DNA of 64,000 nucleotides from CAYQQR01 sp964420035. Its GTDB lineage: Bacteria; Bacteroidota; Bacteroidia; Bacteroidales; SM23-62. The position numbers and the translations under genes are program-made. This document shows positions 52,925-61,538 of this stretch, piece by piece. Below the pieces are notes generated by a model that did no database searches, was not told where the DNA came from, and saw nothing but the letters and a program-made list of their open reading frames with translations. The stretch is taken from positions 52,907 through 116,906 of the forward strand of contig CAYQQR010000003.1 in NCBI GenBank assembly GCA_964420035.1. Direction: 5' to 3'. The first letter of the stretch is position 1, and each line of letters starts with the position of its first letter.

Positions 52925-55570
52925 ATGCACAAAAGATCCCTCATATACCTGGCATTGTCTTGTCTCCTTATCCATGGTTCCTGCAGCCGCAAAGAGACGA
53001 TTTCACCACCGGCAACACCATGGTCTTCCGGGGATCCATTGAGTATTCCCCTTCGCCAGAGGCAGGTTCAATACCTAAGGGGTAACCTGGTCAAGAATCC
53101 ATCCTTTGAATCAGGCCGGTATTACAATATCGATACCCTGCTCAGAAGCTTCAACCTGGCAGGATGGAGCAAAGTGGGTGAAAACGTGGAATGGGTCAAC
53201 CTGGATTATGACACTTTGTTTTCCGAAGATGAAGTGTTTCATGGATTACGAGCCATACGTATCAAAAGGGATATTGCATACGAAACCACGAAACAGGGTG
53301 AAGGGATCATGTCCGACTTTATCAGGGTGATACCCGGGAATTATGATCTGACTTATCATGTAAGACTCTCTGACATCAAATCACCCAAGCAGCGCCTCGG
53401 AACCAAAATATTTGACGCCATTGATGTCCGCCTGCTCTTTTACGACAAAAATAAATTGCCGATAAGCGGGGACATATTAAATCCCTGTGACAATAAATAC
53501 CTGGATAACAGTTTCAAGGGATACAGCTTCTCTAATTACTGGCAGATTCCTGAATTCAATTGGGCCAAAGTGCATGGCCGCACCTACAATTACCCTTTTT
53601 CAGAAGGGGATATTCCGGACGATGCAAAATTTGTAAAGATTTTTTTGGGTCTGAAGGGCAGCGGGACCATGTGGGTGGATGCGGTGGACTTCAGGATGAC
53701 CCGCTGGAATTTCACGGCCTGGGAGAGAATGGCCCATTTCAATGATACCCTATATTCACCCCAGGATCTGCTGGTTCCCAAGCCCAAACAGGTCAGCCGG
53801 CTTGATTCCATGTCATTGCTCGACCCTCAAATGAATCCGCCTGTAGTTGTGATCCCCGTCAATCCGGACAAAACCACCCTTCATGGGGCAAATATCCTTA
53901 AGGAAAAACTGGATCAGGTCATAAAGGCACATACCGATTCAGCTGCCTATCCCCGGGATATTGAGATACGCACCAATATTGCCGATGCCCAAATACTTGA
54001 TGGACAGCTGGTCTTTGCCCTGGGCAGGAACAGCTTATGGGAACGCTGGGGGGACAGCCTTGACCTGCTTGCTTCTGTAAAGGAAGAGCAGGGCTATGTC
54101 ATCGCACCACATCCGGATCAGAACAACCTGATCTACCTTCTTGGGAACCGGTCCATTGGTGATTTTTATGCTGCCACCACGGCCCTGCAGCTTATTGACG
54201 ACAGCACCCTGATCTTTCACAATGCAAGGATCACCGACTGGCCCGACTTTGCTATACGCGGTGTTAAAACCACGAGGTGGACAAAATACGAGGCCTTACC
54301 GGACCGCGTCAATGCCCTGGAGCTGTTAAGTCTTAACAAGCTTAATAAAGTCTACCTGGAACATCCCCCCGAAACAGAAACGGATCAGGAATGGTTTGAG
54401 CCGGATGCTAAATTCTACAGGAACATGGGAAAGTGGGCCGCGGAACTGCTCAGTTCGAAAACCATGGACCTTGGTTTGATGATTCAGCCATACAGCCACC
54501 TGGACAGCAGCCGCTGCATCGACAGTCTGAGGGCCCATGAAAAACAAGCCTGGTCTCACTCCAGCTACAGCAGCCTTGCCACCTTAAGGAATCTTATCAG
54601 ACGGGCATTAAATTCAGGAATAAAGACCATTACCATCTGTACCCATGATTTTCTGCCGCACCTGGCTGATCTGCCACAAGCTTTTGTTTTATTCGATAAA
54701 AAAGATGAAGGTTTGTTTCACTCCGTTGCCGATGCCCACATTAGCATGATCGATAACCTTTTTAACTGGATGCAGAATATCACACCCTCATCTGAACTGG
54801 AATTTGTCCCTCCCTGGCACCATAATGAACACATAGATAACAGCATGGGGTTTGCGGAACAATATTTCCGGGAACTTCAACCGAATTTACCGGATGAGGT
54901 CAGGGTTCTCTGGAGCGGTCCCACATCGCGTTCCCTCTCTGTTGACCGGGCCGACCATAAACGTTATGAAGAACTCATAGGCAATGACCCCGTACTTTGG
55001 GATCACAGTCTGTACGCCAGGAGCCTGGATCAACCCTATGGAGGCTATCCTGCCCTCTACCCGGGAAAAACCAAAATGTGCAACCTTGCAGAACCCTACG
55101 ATGTTGTATTGCCGGATAGTTTTTTCCTGATGAATAAGGAACGCCAGATTATTTTTGATCCATTTGACGGTAGCGAACTGGCGAACATCAAGTTTGCTAC
55201 TGCTGCCGATTATGCATGGAATGCAACAGAATATGACCCGGATTTTTCCCTCTGGAAAGTGCTGCTTTTGCGCTATGGGCAACATTCGGCACGTGAAATA
55301 TTGCTGTTCAACCAGGCTTACTTTGGACTGGTCAGCATCATGGCTTACATGGAACGGGACGGTTTAAACAACAAGCTTGTTAAACAGGGACAGGATCTTA
55401 TCCTGTTTATGGAAGATCACCTGATGGCTTTGAACGGCCTGCTTGGAAGTGAACACAGCCTATTTATAGAACTGGAACAAAAAGGACAGGCCCTCCGGTC
55501 CGAATTCGAAGAACAAATGAAAAAGCTTAAGGAACAAGATTCGGGCAAGGATTCTACAAAGCCCCGATGA
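52925..55570 (+). CDS. Large lipoprotein with GH20/GH84-like glycosidase domains
   Basis: The 881-residue protein starts MHKRSLIYLALSCLLIHGSC, a lipoprotein signal (ATG at 52925 rather than 52874). After a carbohydrate-binding-like region (GNLVKNPSFESGRYYN) comes a GH20/84-type domain 2 (VIPVNPDKTTLHGANIL ... GNRSIGDFYAATTALQLI), followed by a barrel domain (DWPDFAIRGVKTTRW) resembling beta-N-acetylglucosaminidases of GH84. Typical GH84 enzymes have an Asp-Asp catalytic pair; at the matching strand end I read THDFLPHLADLP, with one Asp, so activity is uncertain. It is probably surface-exposed. Its 3' end overlaps the permease gene by 17 bases, tail to tail. Confidence 0.72.
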   Translation: MHKRSLIYLALSCLLIHGSCSRKETISPPATPWSSGDPLSIPLRQRQVQYLRGNLVKNPSFESGRYYNIDTLLRSFNLAGWSKVGENVEWVNLDYDTLFSEDEVFHGLRAIRIKRDIAYETTKQGEGIMSDFIRVIPGNYDLTYHVRLSDIKSPKQRLGTKIFDAIDVRLLFYDKNKLPISGDILNPCDNKYLDNSFKGYSFSNYWQIPEFNWAKVHGRTYNYPFSEGDIPDDAKFVKIFLGLKGSGTMWVDAVDFRMTRWNFTAWERMAHFNDTLYSPQDLLVPKPKQVSRLDSMSLLDPQMNPPVVVIPVNPDKTTLHGANILKEKLDQVIKAHTDSAAYPRDIEIRTNIADAQILDGQLVFALGRNSLWERWGDSLDLLASVKEEQGYVIAPHPDQNNLIYLLGNRSIGDFYAATTALQLIDDSTLIFHNARITDWPDFAIRGVKTTRWTKYEALPDRVNALELLSLNKLNKVYLEHPPETETDQEWFEPDAKFYRNMGKWAAELLSSKTMDLGLMIQPYSHLDSSRCIDSLRAHEKQAWSHSSYSSLATLRNLIRRALNSGIKTITICTHDFLPHLADLPQAFVLFDKKDEGLFHSVADAHISMIDNLFNWMQNITPSSELEFVPPWHHNEHIDNSMGFAEQYFRELQPNLPDEVRVLWSGPTSRSLSVDRADHKRYEELIGNDPVLWDHSLYARSLDQPYGGYPALYPGKTKMCNLAEPYDVVLPDSFFLMNKERQIIFDPFDGSELANIKFATAADYAWNATEYDPDFSLWKVLLLRYGQHSAREILLFNQAYFGLVSIMAYMERDGLNNKLVKQGQDLILFMEDHLMALNGLLGSEHSLFIELEQKGQALRSEFEEQMKKLKEQDSGKDSTKPR

Positions 55571-56276
55571 CAAGCATTCCGCCCAATAGGATCAACAGGA
55601 TATAGATCAGGGTCCGGAATATCTCCCTGTTAAGTTTTTTATGGAAAATGGCACCGAGCAAAATGCCCAAAAAAATCCCCGGCAAAGCATACAGGTAATA
55701 CCGCGAATGTATGCTGCCAATGTTACCCGCGATAATATGCCCGCCCAGAATGGCTCCACCACTCGGTAAAAAATATGCTTGCATGGTAGCCCGGAACCTC
55801 GATGGGTCCCAGTTTCTGAGTAAACTGTAAAAGACAATAGGGGGACCGTTGGTGTTGTAAGCTCCGCCCATAATGCCTGCAATAATACCGAACAGGGGAG
55901 CGGTCCGGTCATTCCGAAGTCTGGGACCTACAGGCGTGATAAGGTTAAGCAGTGCATAAAGCAGGATGATCAAGCCCAGGATCATTTGCAGAATCGATTC
56001 ATTGCCTGTTTTGAGGATATATATGCCCAGGGGAACCCCCGGGAGTGTTGCAATTAAAAGTATGAGCAGGGAACGGAAACTGACCAAGCGGTAACTCTGT
56101 ACCAAAATAATCAAAGACATGGTGGTGGCGACCATAGCCACCAGGGGAGAGGCTACCTTCAGACCGGCAACCAGTGTAATCAGGGGCATGGAGAATAAAG
56201 CATCCCCGAAACCCAGTCCCGACCGGATAAAGGCCGCAACAAACAAAACCCCCGATATAACAATAATTTCCGTCAC
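55554..56276 (-). CDS. TauE/SafE family (TSUP) permease
   Basis: The 240-residue protein has seven to eight membrane helices and the two family repeats: FIRSGLGFGDALFSMPLI near residue 15 and AGIMGGAYNTNGPPIVFYSL near 135 (conserved Gly-rich GGxxGxxGPP-type motif). Members move sulfite, sulfoacetate or related organosulfonates across the inner membrane. Sulfur use is plausible, and a ComA-like gene lies 1.5 kb away, but the link is only proximity. The gene is monocistronic. Confidence 0.85.
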   Translation of the reverse strand: MTEIIVISGVLFVAAFIRSGLGFGDALFSMPLITLVAGLKVASPLVAMVATTMSLIILVQSYRLVSFRSLLILLIATLPGVPLGIYILKTGNESILQMILGLIILLYALLNLITPVGPRLRNDRTAPLFGIIAGIMGGAYNTNGPPIVFYSLLRNWDPSRFRATMQAYFLPSGGAILGGHIIAGNIGSIHSRYYLYALPGIFLGILLGAIFHKKLNREIFRTLIYILLILLGGMLVIGAL

Positions 56277-56284
56277 TCAAAACC

Positions 56285-56370
56285 CTGAAATGCGAAATTC
56301 TAAATCCTTAAAACCTAAACCCTTCATAACTTCTCCACATCTCCACCCCCCATATCTCTACGAAACTATA
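56285..56370. repeat. Degenerate 7/8-base periodic block (element l)
   Basis: The spacer has words such as GAAATTC, TAAATCC, TAAACCC near 56290-56325, and then CTC-phased octamers (CTCCACAT, CTCCACCC) near 56334-56350. The register is less strict than in the other blocks. It is located between divergent genes. Confidence 0.5.
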
Positions 56371-56379
56371 AATAATTAC

Positions 56380-56387
56380 TAATTTTG
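56380..56387 (+). promoter_or_regulatory. -7 promoter element of the TPR-comA-DUF368-aroE operon
   Basis: TAATTTTG is an exact TAnnTTTG, 16 bases before the TPR gene ATG at 56404. It is the only good promoter match before aroE. Confidence 0.6.
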
Positions 56388-56403
56388 CCTCTTTAACGCT
56401 GAT

Positions 56404-57807
56404 ATGAGTTTCGAGTTTTCATTTGAAGGTGGTGATCTGCAGAAGCTCCTGAATCGCTTCGAGGATATGCTCAGGAAGAATACCCGGTATTTCTTCGATG
56501 TGATCGAATTTGAAGGGCTCATAGACTATTACCTCGACATGAACAAGTTCCAGAAGGCCATTAAGGTCTGCGACATTGCCTTGTCCCAGCATCCGGGCTC
56601 CTCATCCATCCGTCTGAAAAAGGCTCAGATCTACATTGAAAAAGGGGATCCTTTACAAGGCATCCGGCTGATCGAACAGCTTGAAGAATTGGAACAGGAT
56701 AATTACGAACTCTACCTTTTGAAAGGAACGGCTTACTGTCATATGAACAAGACCAGGGAGGCCATTCAAACCTTTGATTATGCCTTGCAGCTTTCTATAG
56801 ATAACCAGGAAGAATTGCTCTATGAGATCGCTGCAGCCTTTGAATATGCCAACCAGTTCAAGGTGGCCCTGGATTATCTCCTGAAAGCTTATGAATGGGA
56901 TGATCAAAACCTGCCGGTGATCTATGACATAGCCAACTGTTATGAGCGCCTTCATAACCATGAAAAAAGTATTGCCTTCTATTTGAGATATATCGATCTG
57001 GAACCTTTTTCCGAGCATGTATGGTACAATATCGGTGCCCTGTATTATAAGACAGGCCGGTTTGAACAAGCCATCGAGGCCTATGATTTTGCCATAGCCA
57101 TCAACGATCGCTACGCATCGGCCTTCTTTAATAAGGCCAACACTCTGGCCAACTGGGGCAAATACGAGGAAGCCATTGAAGCCTATAAAGACTTTCTGGA
57201 CCTTGATCCCGAGAATGAGGAAGCCTGGTGTTACCTGGGTGAATGCTATGAAAAAACAGCACAATATGACCGGGCCATGGAACATTATAAAAAAGCAATC
57301 GAGCTGGACCATGAATATGCCGACGGTTGGTTCGGAATGGGCATCTGTCATATGTTTATGGAGCATTACAAGCAGGCGGAAACGTATATCAGAAAAGCAA
57401 TAAGACTGGAAGATGATAATCCCGAGTACTGGTTCGCCCTGGGAAACCTGATGCAAAGCATGGATCGTTATGATGATGCAGCGGGATCCTACCGGAAAGC
57501 CATCGAACTGGATCCTTATGATTACGAGACCTGGCTGAACTATTCCGAACTGGAATATAATAAGAAAGGAGCCGTAAAAGCCATCTTATTGCTGAAAGAA
57601 GGCTATAGTTACAATACCGACATTGCCGAGATCAGCTTCCGGCTGGCCGCATTTTACCTGGTCAGCGGCCAGGAAAAGCTCGCGTTGAAATTTATTGAAA
57701 AGGGCCTTAAACTTGATCCGCATGAATACCAGGAAGTCCTGCGCTTCTATTCCGGTGCCGGGGTAAACAAAAAGATCAATGAATTGGTAAAAAAATACTT
57801 AAGCTAA
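56404..57807 (+). CDS. TPR-repeat protein
   Basis: The 467-residue protein has no signal peptide and consists of about eleven tetratricopeptide repeats. Clear units are RFEQAIEAYDFAIAINDRYA, KYEEAIEAYKDFLDLDPENE, QYDRAMEHYKKAIELDHEYA and RYDDAAGSYRKAIELDPYDY. TPR stacks act as protein-binding scaffolds. It is the first gene of a four-gene operon, and comA follows after 6 bases. No partner can be named from sequence. Confidence 0.9.
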   Translation: MSFEFSFEGGDLQKLLNRFEDMLRKNTRYFFDVIEFEGLIDYYLDMNKFQKAIKVCDIALSQHPGSSSIRLKKAQIYIEKGDPLQGIRLIEQLEELEQDNYELYLLKGTAYCHMNKTREAIQTFDYALQLSIDNQEELLYEIAAAFEYANQFKVALDYLLKAYEWDDQNLPVIYDIANCYERLHNHEKSIAFYLRYIDLEPFSEHVWYNIGALYYKTGRFEQAIEAYDFAIAINDRYASAFFNKANTLANWGKYEEAIEAYKDFLDLDPENEEAWCYLGECYEKTAQYDRAMEHYKKAIELDHEYADGWFGMGICHMFMEHYKQAETYIRKAIRLEDDNPEYWFALGNLMQSMDRYDDAAGSYRKAIELDPYDYETWLNYSELEYNKKGAVKAILLLKEGYSYNTDIAEISFRLAAFYLVSGQEKLALKFIEKGLKLDPHEYQEVLRFYSGAGVNKKINELVKKYLS

Positions 57808-57813
57808 TCCGAT

Positions 57814-58596
57814 ATGCAAACTCAATTAGCCCACCTGCCTGAACGTACGAATAAACCCAGGAATAGCGGTCTGACCATGATGATGGATAAAGGCTTTAGT
57901 CCGCGAGAGGCGGAATCTTTTGTAAGCAGTTCGGCCGATTATGCCGATTTCGTAAAACTGGGATTCGGTACGGCGCTGATCACGAAGGAACTTGAACAAA
58001 AACTTCGTATATATAAAGAGGCCAACCTACGCTGCTATTTTGGCGGAACCCTTTTTGAAGCTTTCGTCGTACGGGATCAGTTCGACGGGTACAGGAAATT
58101 TATTGAAAAGTACGGACTGGACCTCGCGGAAGTATCCGACGGTTCCATCAAACTGGACCATGATGAAAAACTGAACTACATCGAAAAACTCACCCAACAG
58201 GTCGATGTTCTTTCGGAAGTCGGGTATAAAGTGGCGGGTTTCGATATTAAGGATGAGGAATGGGTGTCCAGGATGAAGACCGAGCTGGAAGCGGGTGCAT
58301 GGAAGGTCATCGCCGAAGCCAGGGAAAGCGGTACCATCGGTATATATAATAAGGACGGTTCCGTGAACTCGGCACTGATCGACGATATCGTGGCCCATAT
58401 TCATCCGGAGGACGTTATCTGGGAGGCACCCAATAAAAACCAGCAGGTCTATTTCATCAAGCTCCTGGGCAGTAACGTGAACCTGGGCAATATAGCACCA
58501 GCCGAAGTGATATCCCTGGAGACCCTCAGGCTCGGACTGAGGGGAGATACCTTCTTCGAGTTCCTTCCCGGGAAATTCCAGTACAGGCGCTTATGA
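57814..58596 (+). CDS. Phosphosulfolactate synthase (ComA-like)
   Basis: The 260-residue protein matches the ComA family, which adds sulfite to phosphoenolpyruvate to give phosphosulfolactate. Markers are KPRNSGLTMMMDKGFSP near residue 15, YADFVKLGFGTALIT near 45, RCYFGGTLFEAFVVRDQ near 72, EVSDGSIKLDHDEKL near 107 and a C-terminal EVISLETLRLGLRGDTF (split). In archaea this begins coenzyme M synthesis; in bacteria it makes sulfolactate-type compounds. Bacteroidetes use sulfonates in sulfonolipids, mostly by way of cysteate, so the product here is uncertain. It overlaps the DUF368 gene by 4 bases. Confidence 0.88.
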   Translation: MQTQLAHLPERTNKPRNSGLTMMMDKGFSPREAESFVSSSADYADFVKLGFGTALITKELEQKLRIYKEANLRCYFGGTLFEAFVVRDQFDGYRKFIEKYGLDLAEVSDGSIKLDHDEKLNYIEKLTQQVDVLSEVGYKVAGFDIKDEEWVSRMKTELEAGAWKVIAEARESGTIGIYNKDGSVNSALIDDIVAHIHPEDVIWEAPNKNQQVYFIKLLGSNVNLGNIAPAEVISLETLRLGLRGDTFFEFLPGKFQYRRL

Positions 58597-59528
58597 AACG
58601 ATCTCCCGGAAATTATCTCACTGTCGGACTGAAAGGTGCCGGAATGGGAGCCGCCGACGTGGTGCCGGGTGTTTCAGGAGGTACCATAGCTTTCATTACG
58701 GGGATCTATGAAGAACTGATCGATTCCATCAAATCCATCAATCCGTCCAACCTTACATTGATCTGGAAGCAGGGCCTTCCTTCCTTCTGGTACGCCGTCA
58801 ACGGTACTTTCCTGCTCAGCATCGTACTGGGCATCCTGACCAGCGTCCTGACCCTGGCCCGTTTGCTGGAATACCTGCTGGTAAACCACCCCATACAGAT
58901 CTGGTCCTTTTTCTTCGGACTGATCCTGGCATCGGCAGTGTTCGTGGCCAAGAACGTGAAAGGATGGGATGTAGTTACCGTCCTCAGTGCCCTGGTGGGT
59001 ACCGGTGCTGCCTGGTGGATCACCGGTATCAGCCCGGCCTCCACCACCACGGCCCTCTGGTTTGTCTTTCTCTCCGGCGCCATCGCGATATGCGCCATGA
59101 TCCTCCCGGGTATTTCAGGCAGTTTTATCCTGCTGTTGCTGGGAAAATACCAGTATGTGCTGAATGCCGTGAACCAGGGAGAATGGCAGGTCCTGCTGGT
59201 CCTGATCCTGGGTGCCGTGACCGGCCTCATCAGTTTTGCCAATCTCCTGTCCTGGCTTCTGAAAAGATACCACAAGCAAACCATCGCATTGCTGGCAGGG
59301 TTCATGCTGGGCTCCCTGAATAAGATATGGCCCTGGAAACTGACCCTTGAAAGCTTTACCGACAGTCACGGCGTGGTACAACCCCTGGTGCAAAAGAACG
59401 TATTGCCGGCGGTCTTCCAAAGTAATACCGGTCAGGATCCCTTTATGATCCAGGCCATTCTGTTTTTTGCAACCGGTGTACTGGTAGTGGTCCTGCTCGA
59501 ACTGCTAACCACAAAGAAGGCTTCATGA
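58593..59528 (+). CDS. DUF368 membrane protein, predicted polyprenyl-phosphate transporter
   Basis: The 311-residue protein has eight to nine membrane helices and the DUF368 signatures GAADVVPGVSGGTIAFITGI near residue 20 and MILPGISGSFILLLLGKY near 170. DUF368 proteins (PopT) have been shown in other bacteria to recycle undecaprenyl phosphate across the inner membrane for cell-wall and glycan synthesis. The same role is likely here by homology. It overlaps comA and aroE by 4 bases each, so it is tightly coupled. Confidence 0.88.
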   Translation: MKRSPGNYLTVGLKGAGMGAADVVPGVSGGTIAFITGIYEELIDSIKSINPSNLTLIWKQGLPSFWYAVNGTFLLSIVLGILTSVLTLARLLEYLLVNHPIQIWSFFFGLILASAVFVAKNVKGWDVVTVLSALVGTGAAWWITGISPASTTTALWFVFLSGAIAICAMILPGISGSFILLLLGKYQYVLNAVNQGEWQVLLVLILGAVTGLISFANLLSWLLKRYHKQTIALLAGFMLGSLNKIWPWKLTLESFTDSHGVVQPLVQKNVLPAVFQSNTGQDPFMIQAILFFATGVLVVVLLELLTTKKAS

Positions 59529-60265
59529 AACGATACGGACTGATAGGCTATCCGCTGGAACATTCCTTTTCCGGTTCCTATTTCGCGGAAAAATTCAGAA
59601 GGGAAAAGATCAATGCCCGCTACGACAACTTTCCCATCCGGCAGGTGGATCAGCTCAGAGAACTGATCCGGGAGCAACCCGTGCTGGAGGGACTGAATGT
59701 TACCATACCCCATAAGGAAGATGTTATTCCCCTGCTGGATGAACTGGACGACCTGGCTGAAAAAGTCGGAGCCGTCAATACCATAAGCGTACACAGATCA
59801 GGCGGCAAGATCCGTCTGAAAGGCTACAATACCGATGTACACGGCTTTTTGTTCAGCCTGCGTCCCCTCCTGGAAAAACACCACAAAAACGCCCTGATCC
59901 TGGGCAGCGGGGGAGCTTCCAGGGCGATACGATATGTCCTGGCAGAACTGGGGATCGATTACCGGATTGTTTCCCGGCAACCGGGAATGGGAGAATTGGG
60001 GTACAGCGACCTTTGCCTGCCTGTGCTCCGTAAATATACGATCATAGTCAACACCACCCCCCTGGGGACCTATCCGAAGGTTGAAGAGTTTCCCGATATA
60101 CCCTATGACCTGCTCACGGGTAAGCACCTTCTCTACGACCTGGTCTATAATCCCCCTGTAACACGCTTTTTACAGTTTGGAAGGAACAAGGGAGCCAAAA
60201 TAAAGAATGGACAGGAGATGCTGGAACTGCAGGCCGAGAAGGCCTGGGATATATTCAATGCTTAA
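59525..60265 (+). CDS. aroE: Shikimate dehydrogenase
   Basis: AroE reduces 3-dehydroshikimate to shikimate with NADPH. The 246-residue protein has GYPLEHSFSGSYFAEKF near residue 6, the catalytic lysine in NVTIPHKEDVIP near 64, the GSGGASRAIRYVL nucleotide loop near 122, and NTTPLGTYP near 178. At 246 residues it is slightly shorter than the usual 270. It is the last gene of the operon, overlapping the DUF368 gene by 4 bases. Its stop lies in a heptamer repeat. Confidence 0.95.
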   Translation: MKRYGLIGYPLEHSFSGSYFAEKFRREKINARYDNFPIRQVDQLRELIREQPVLEGLNVTIPHKEDVIPLLDELDDLAEKVGAVNTISVHRSGGKIRLKGYNTDVHGFLFSLRPLLEKHHKNALILGSGGASRAIRYVLAELGIDYRIVSRQPGMGELGYSDLCLPVLRKYTIIVNTTPLGTYPKVEEFPDIPYDLLTGKHLLYDLVYNPPVTRFLQFGRNKGAKIKNGQEMLELQAEKAWDIFNA

Positions 60266-60301
60266 GGATTTAAGGTTTAAGGATTTAGAATTTAGGGTTT
60301 T
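60264..60301. repeat. Heptamer block between aroE and truA (element m)
   Basis: The words are AAGGATT (60264), TAAGGTT (60271), TAAGGAT (60278), TTAGAAT (60285) and TTAGGGT (60292), in exact 7-base register. The block starts at the aroE stop and runs into the last codons of the convergent truA gene, whose Lys-Pro-stop end is encoded by it. Its complement (TAAATCC, TTAAACC) recurs in the blocks at 45.5, 47.6 and 56.3 kb. Confidence 0.75.
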
Positions 60302-61050
60302 AAGAAGATTCCTGGAGGGTAGCGGACCGAGATCAGGTAGAGGCCTTTGGCGGGGGCGGAGGGACCGGCCAGGCCGCGGTCGCGGACTTCAATGATATGC
60401 CTGAATGCCTCCGTGCTCATCTTACCAAAACCCACTTCAAGCAGGGTGCCGACAATGGCCCGGACCATATTCCGGAGAAAGCGGTCGGCACAGATCCTGA
60501 AAACAAGTCTTGCATCTTCCTGGTCCCAGAATGCATCCTTCACATGACAGATGTTGGTGGTATTATTACTGTGCAGCTTGCTGAAAGAGGTAAAATCCTC
60601 ATAATCCTTCAGCATTGCAGCCGCTTTATTCATCCCGTCCACATTGATGGGACCATAAATTGAATGGGCAAGATCCCGTAAAAAGGGATCCTTGCGCGGC
60701 GTAATCAGATATTCATAGCAGCGTTCAACGGCACTGTAGCGGACGTGGGCATCTTCCTTTACCTTTATGATCTTATGGACCGCTATATCCGGTGGTAATA
60801 TACCATTGATCTTGTACAGGATTTTATCATCCCGGTCCAGATCATCCCGGGAATGATCAAAGTGTGCATAAAAAATGCGGGCATGCACCCCGGTGTCGGT
60901 CCGACCGCACCCGGTCAATGAAATGTCATTTTTCAGAACGGTACCCATCGAATCCTGCAGAACGGCCTGTATGCCGGTAGCATTCGGCTGCACCTGCCAG
61001 CCATGATAATTCGTCCCCTTATAGGATAATTGAAGGAAATAACGAGGCAT
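60292..61050 (-). CDS. truA: tRNA pseudouridine(38-40) synthase TruA
   Basis: TruA makes pseudouridine at positions 38-40 of the tRNA anticodon arm. The 252-residue protein starts MPRYFLQLSYKGTNYHGWQ and has the catalytic aspartate in GCGRTDTGVHA near residue 52, then YEYLITPRKDPF near 110 and FLRNMVRAIVGTLLEVGFGK (split) near 185. The length is normal. The C-terminal FLKP is encoded in a repeat block. Confidence 0.96.
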   Translation of the reverse strand: MPRYFLQLSYKGTNYHGWQVQPNATGIQAVLQDSMGTVLKNDISLTGCGRTDTGVHARIFYAHFDHSRDDLDRDDKILYKINGILPPDIAVHKIIKVKEDAHVRYSAVERCYEYLITPRKDPFLRDLAHSIYGPINVDGMNKAAAMLKDYEDFTSFSKLHSNNTTNICHVKDAFWDQEDARLVFRICADRFLRNMVRAIVGTLLEVGFGKMSTEAFRHIIEVRDRGLAGPSAPAKGLYLISVRYPPGIFLKP

Positions 61051-61069
61051 GAAGCAAAATTAAGACTTT

Positions 61070-61146
61070 CTGGTAACCGGCTCCTGGTTTATTGTATCAA
61101 ACTACCAATAAATAGTGGCAAGAAGCCAGTTCCCAGCAACCGGGAT
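61070..61146. repeat. Heptamer inverted repeat upstream of truA (element n)
   Basis: Eleven 7-base words lie in exact register. The left words are CTGGTAA (61070), CCGGCTC (61077) and CTGGTTT (61084); the right words are CCAGTTC (61126), CCAGCAA (61133) and CCGGGAT (61140). The arms are complementary in word type. The block is of the same family as 26685-26745 and 49606-49640. It lies between divergent genes. Confidence 0.8.
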
Positions 61147-61147
61147 A

Positions 61148-61218
61148 CAGCCTGAAAGGCTGAGATACACTAGCACAGGGCAGAGTCTTCGAACATAGTG
61201 AGAAGATTTCACCCTGTG
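61148..61218. repeat. Double-hairpin intergenic element
   Basis: Directly after the heptamer block comes CAGCC-TGAAA-GGCTG (61148-61162), a 5-bp hairpin. A longer hairpin follows: CACAGGG (61174-61180) with CCCTGTG (61212-61218), containing TCTTC (61186-61190) with GAAGA (61202-61206). It looks like a compact dispersed intergenic repeat, possibly a REP-like or mobile RNA element. No second copy is in this window. Confidence 0.5.
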
Positions 61219-61538
61219 TAAATGAAGCATACAAATAGCGGCCACCTGCCATACCTTAGCAATTGAGATTTACTTTACCGCGGACGCAACGTGCATTTCA
61301 TTCGAAATTGTTTTAAACTACCAGCGGGGTTTTTCACCTCTGCCGGAGACAGATTTTCACTGCCGAGCAGAGCGAGGTTTTCCATCCAGTCCCGGATTAA
61401 CATTTTTTAACGTGCAGTTGATCATTATCATGAACACTTGTGCGTTATGATATTTAATTTTGTATGCCACGCCGGCATATTATTTGACCAGGAGCGCATA
61501 AAATTTTTTATCTTGCTGTTCTTTCAAAAACGCGTACT
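61219..61538. other. Spacer upstream of the MoxR operon
   Basis: No ORF or RNA gene was recognised in these 320 bases. A patch near 61325-61390 has repeated TTTTCAC/TTTTTCAC and GCCGGAG/GCCGAG words. Two -7-like motifs are present, TAATTTTG at 61455-61462 (exact) and TATCTTG at 61509, the latter preceded by TTTG at 61483-61486. Confidence 0.5.
61455..61462 (+). promoter_or_regulatory. -7 promoter element of the MoxR operon
   Basis: TAATTTTG is an exact TAnnTTTG, 77 bases before the moxR ATG. A second, weaker candidate is TATCTTG at 61509 with an upstream TTTG 22 bases away. Confidence 0.45.
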
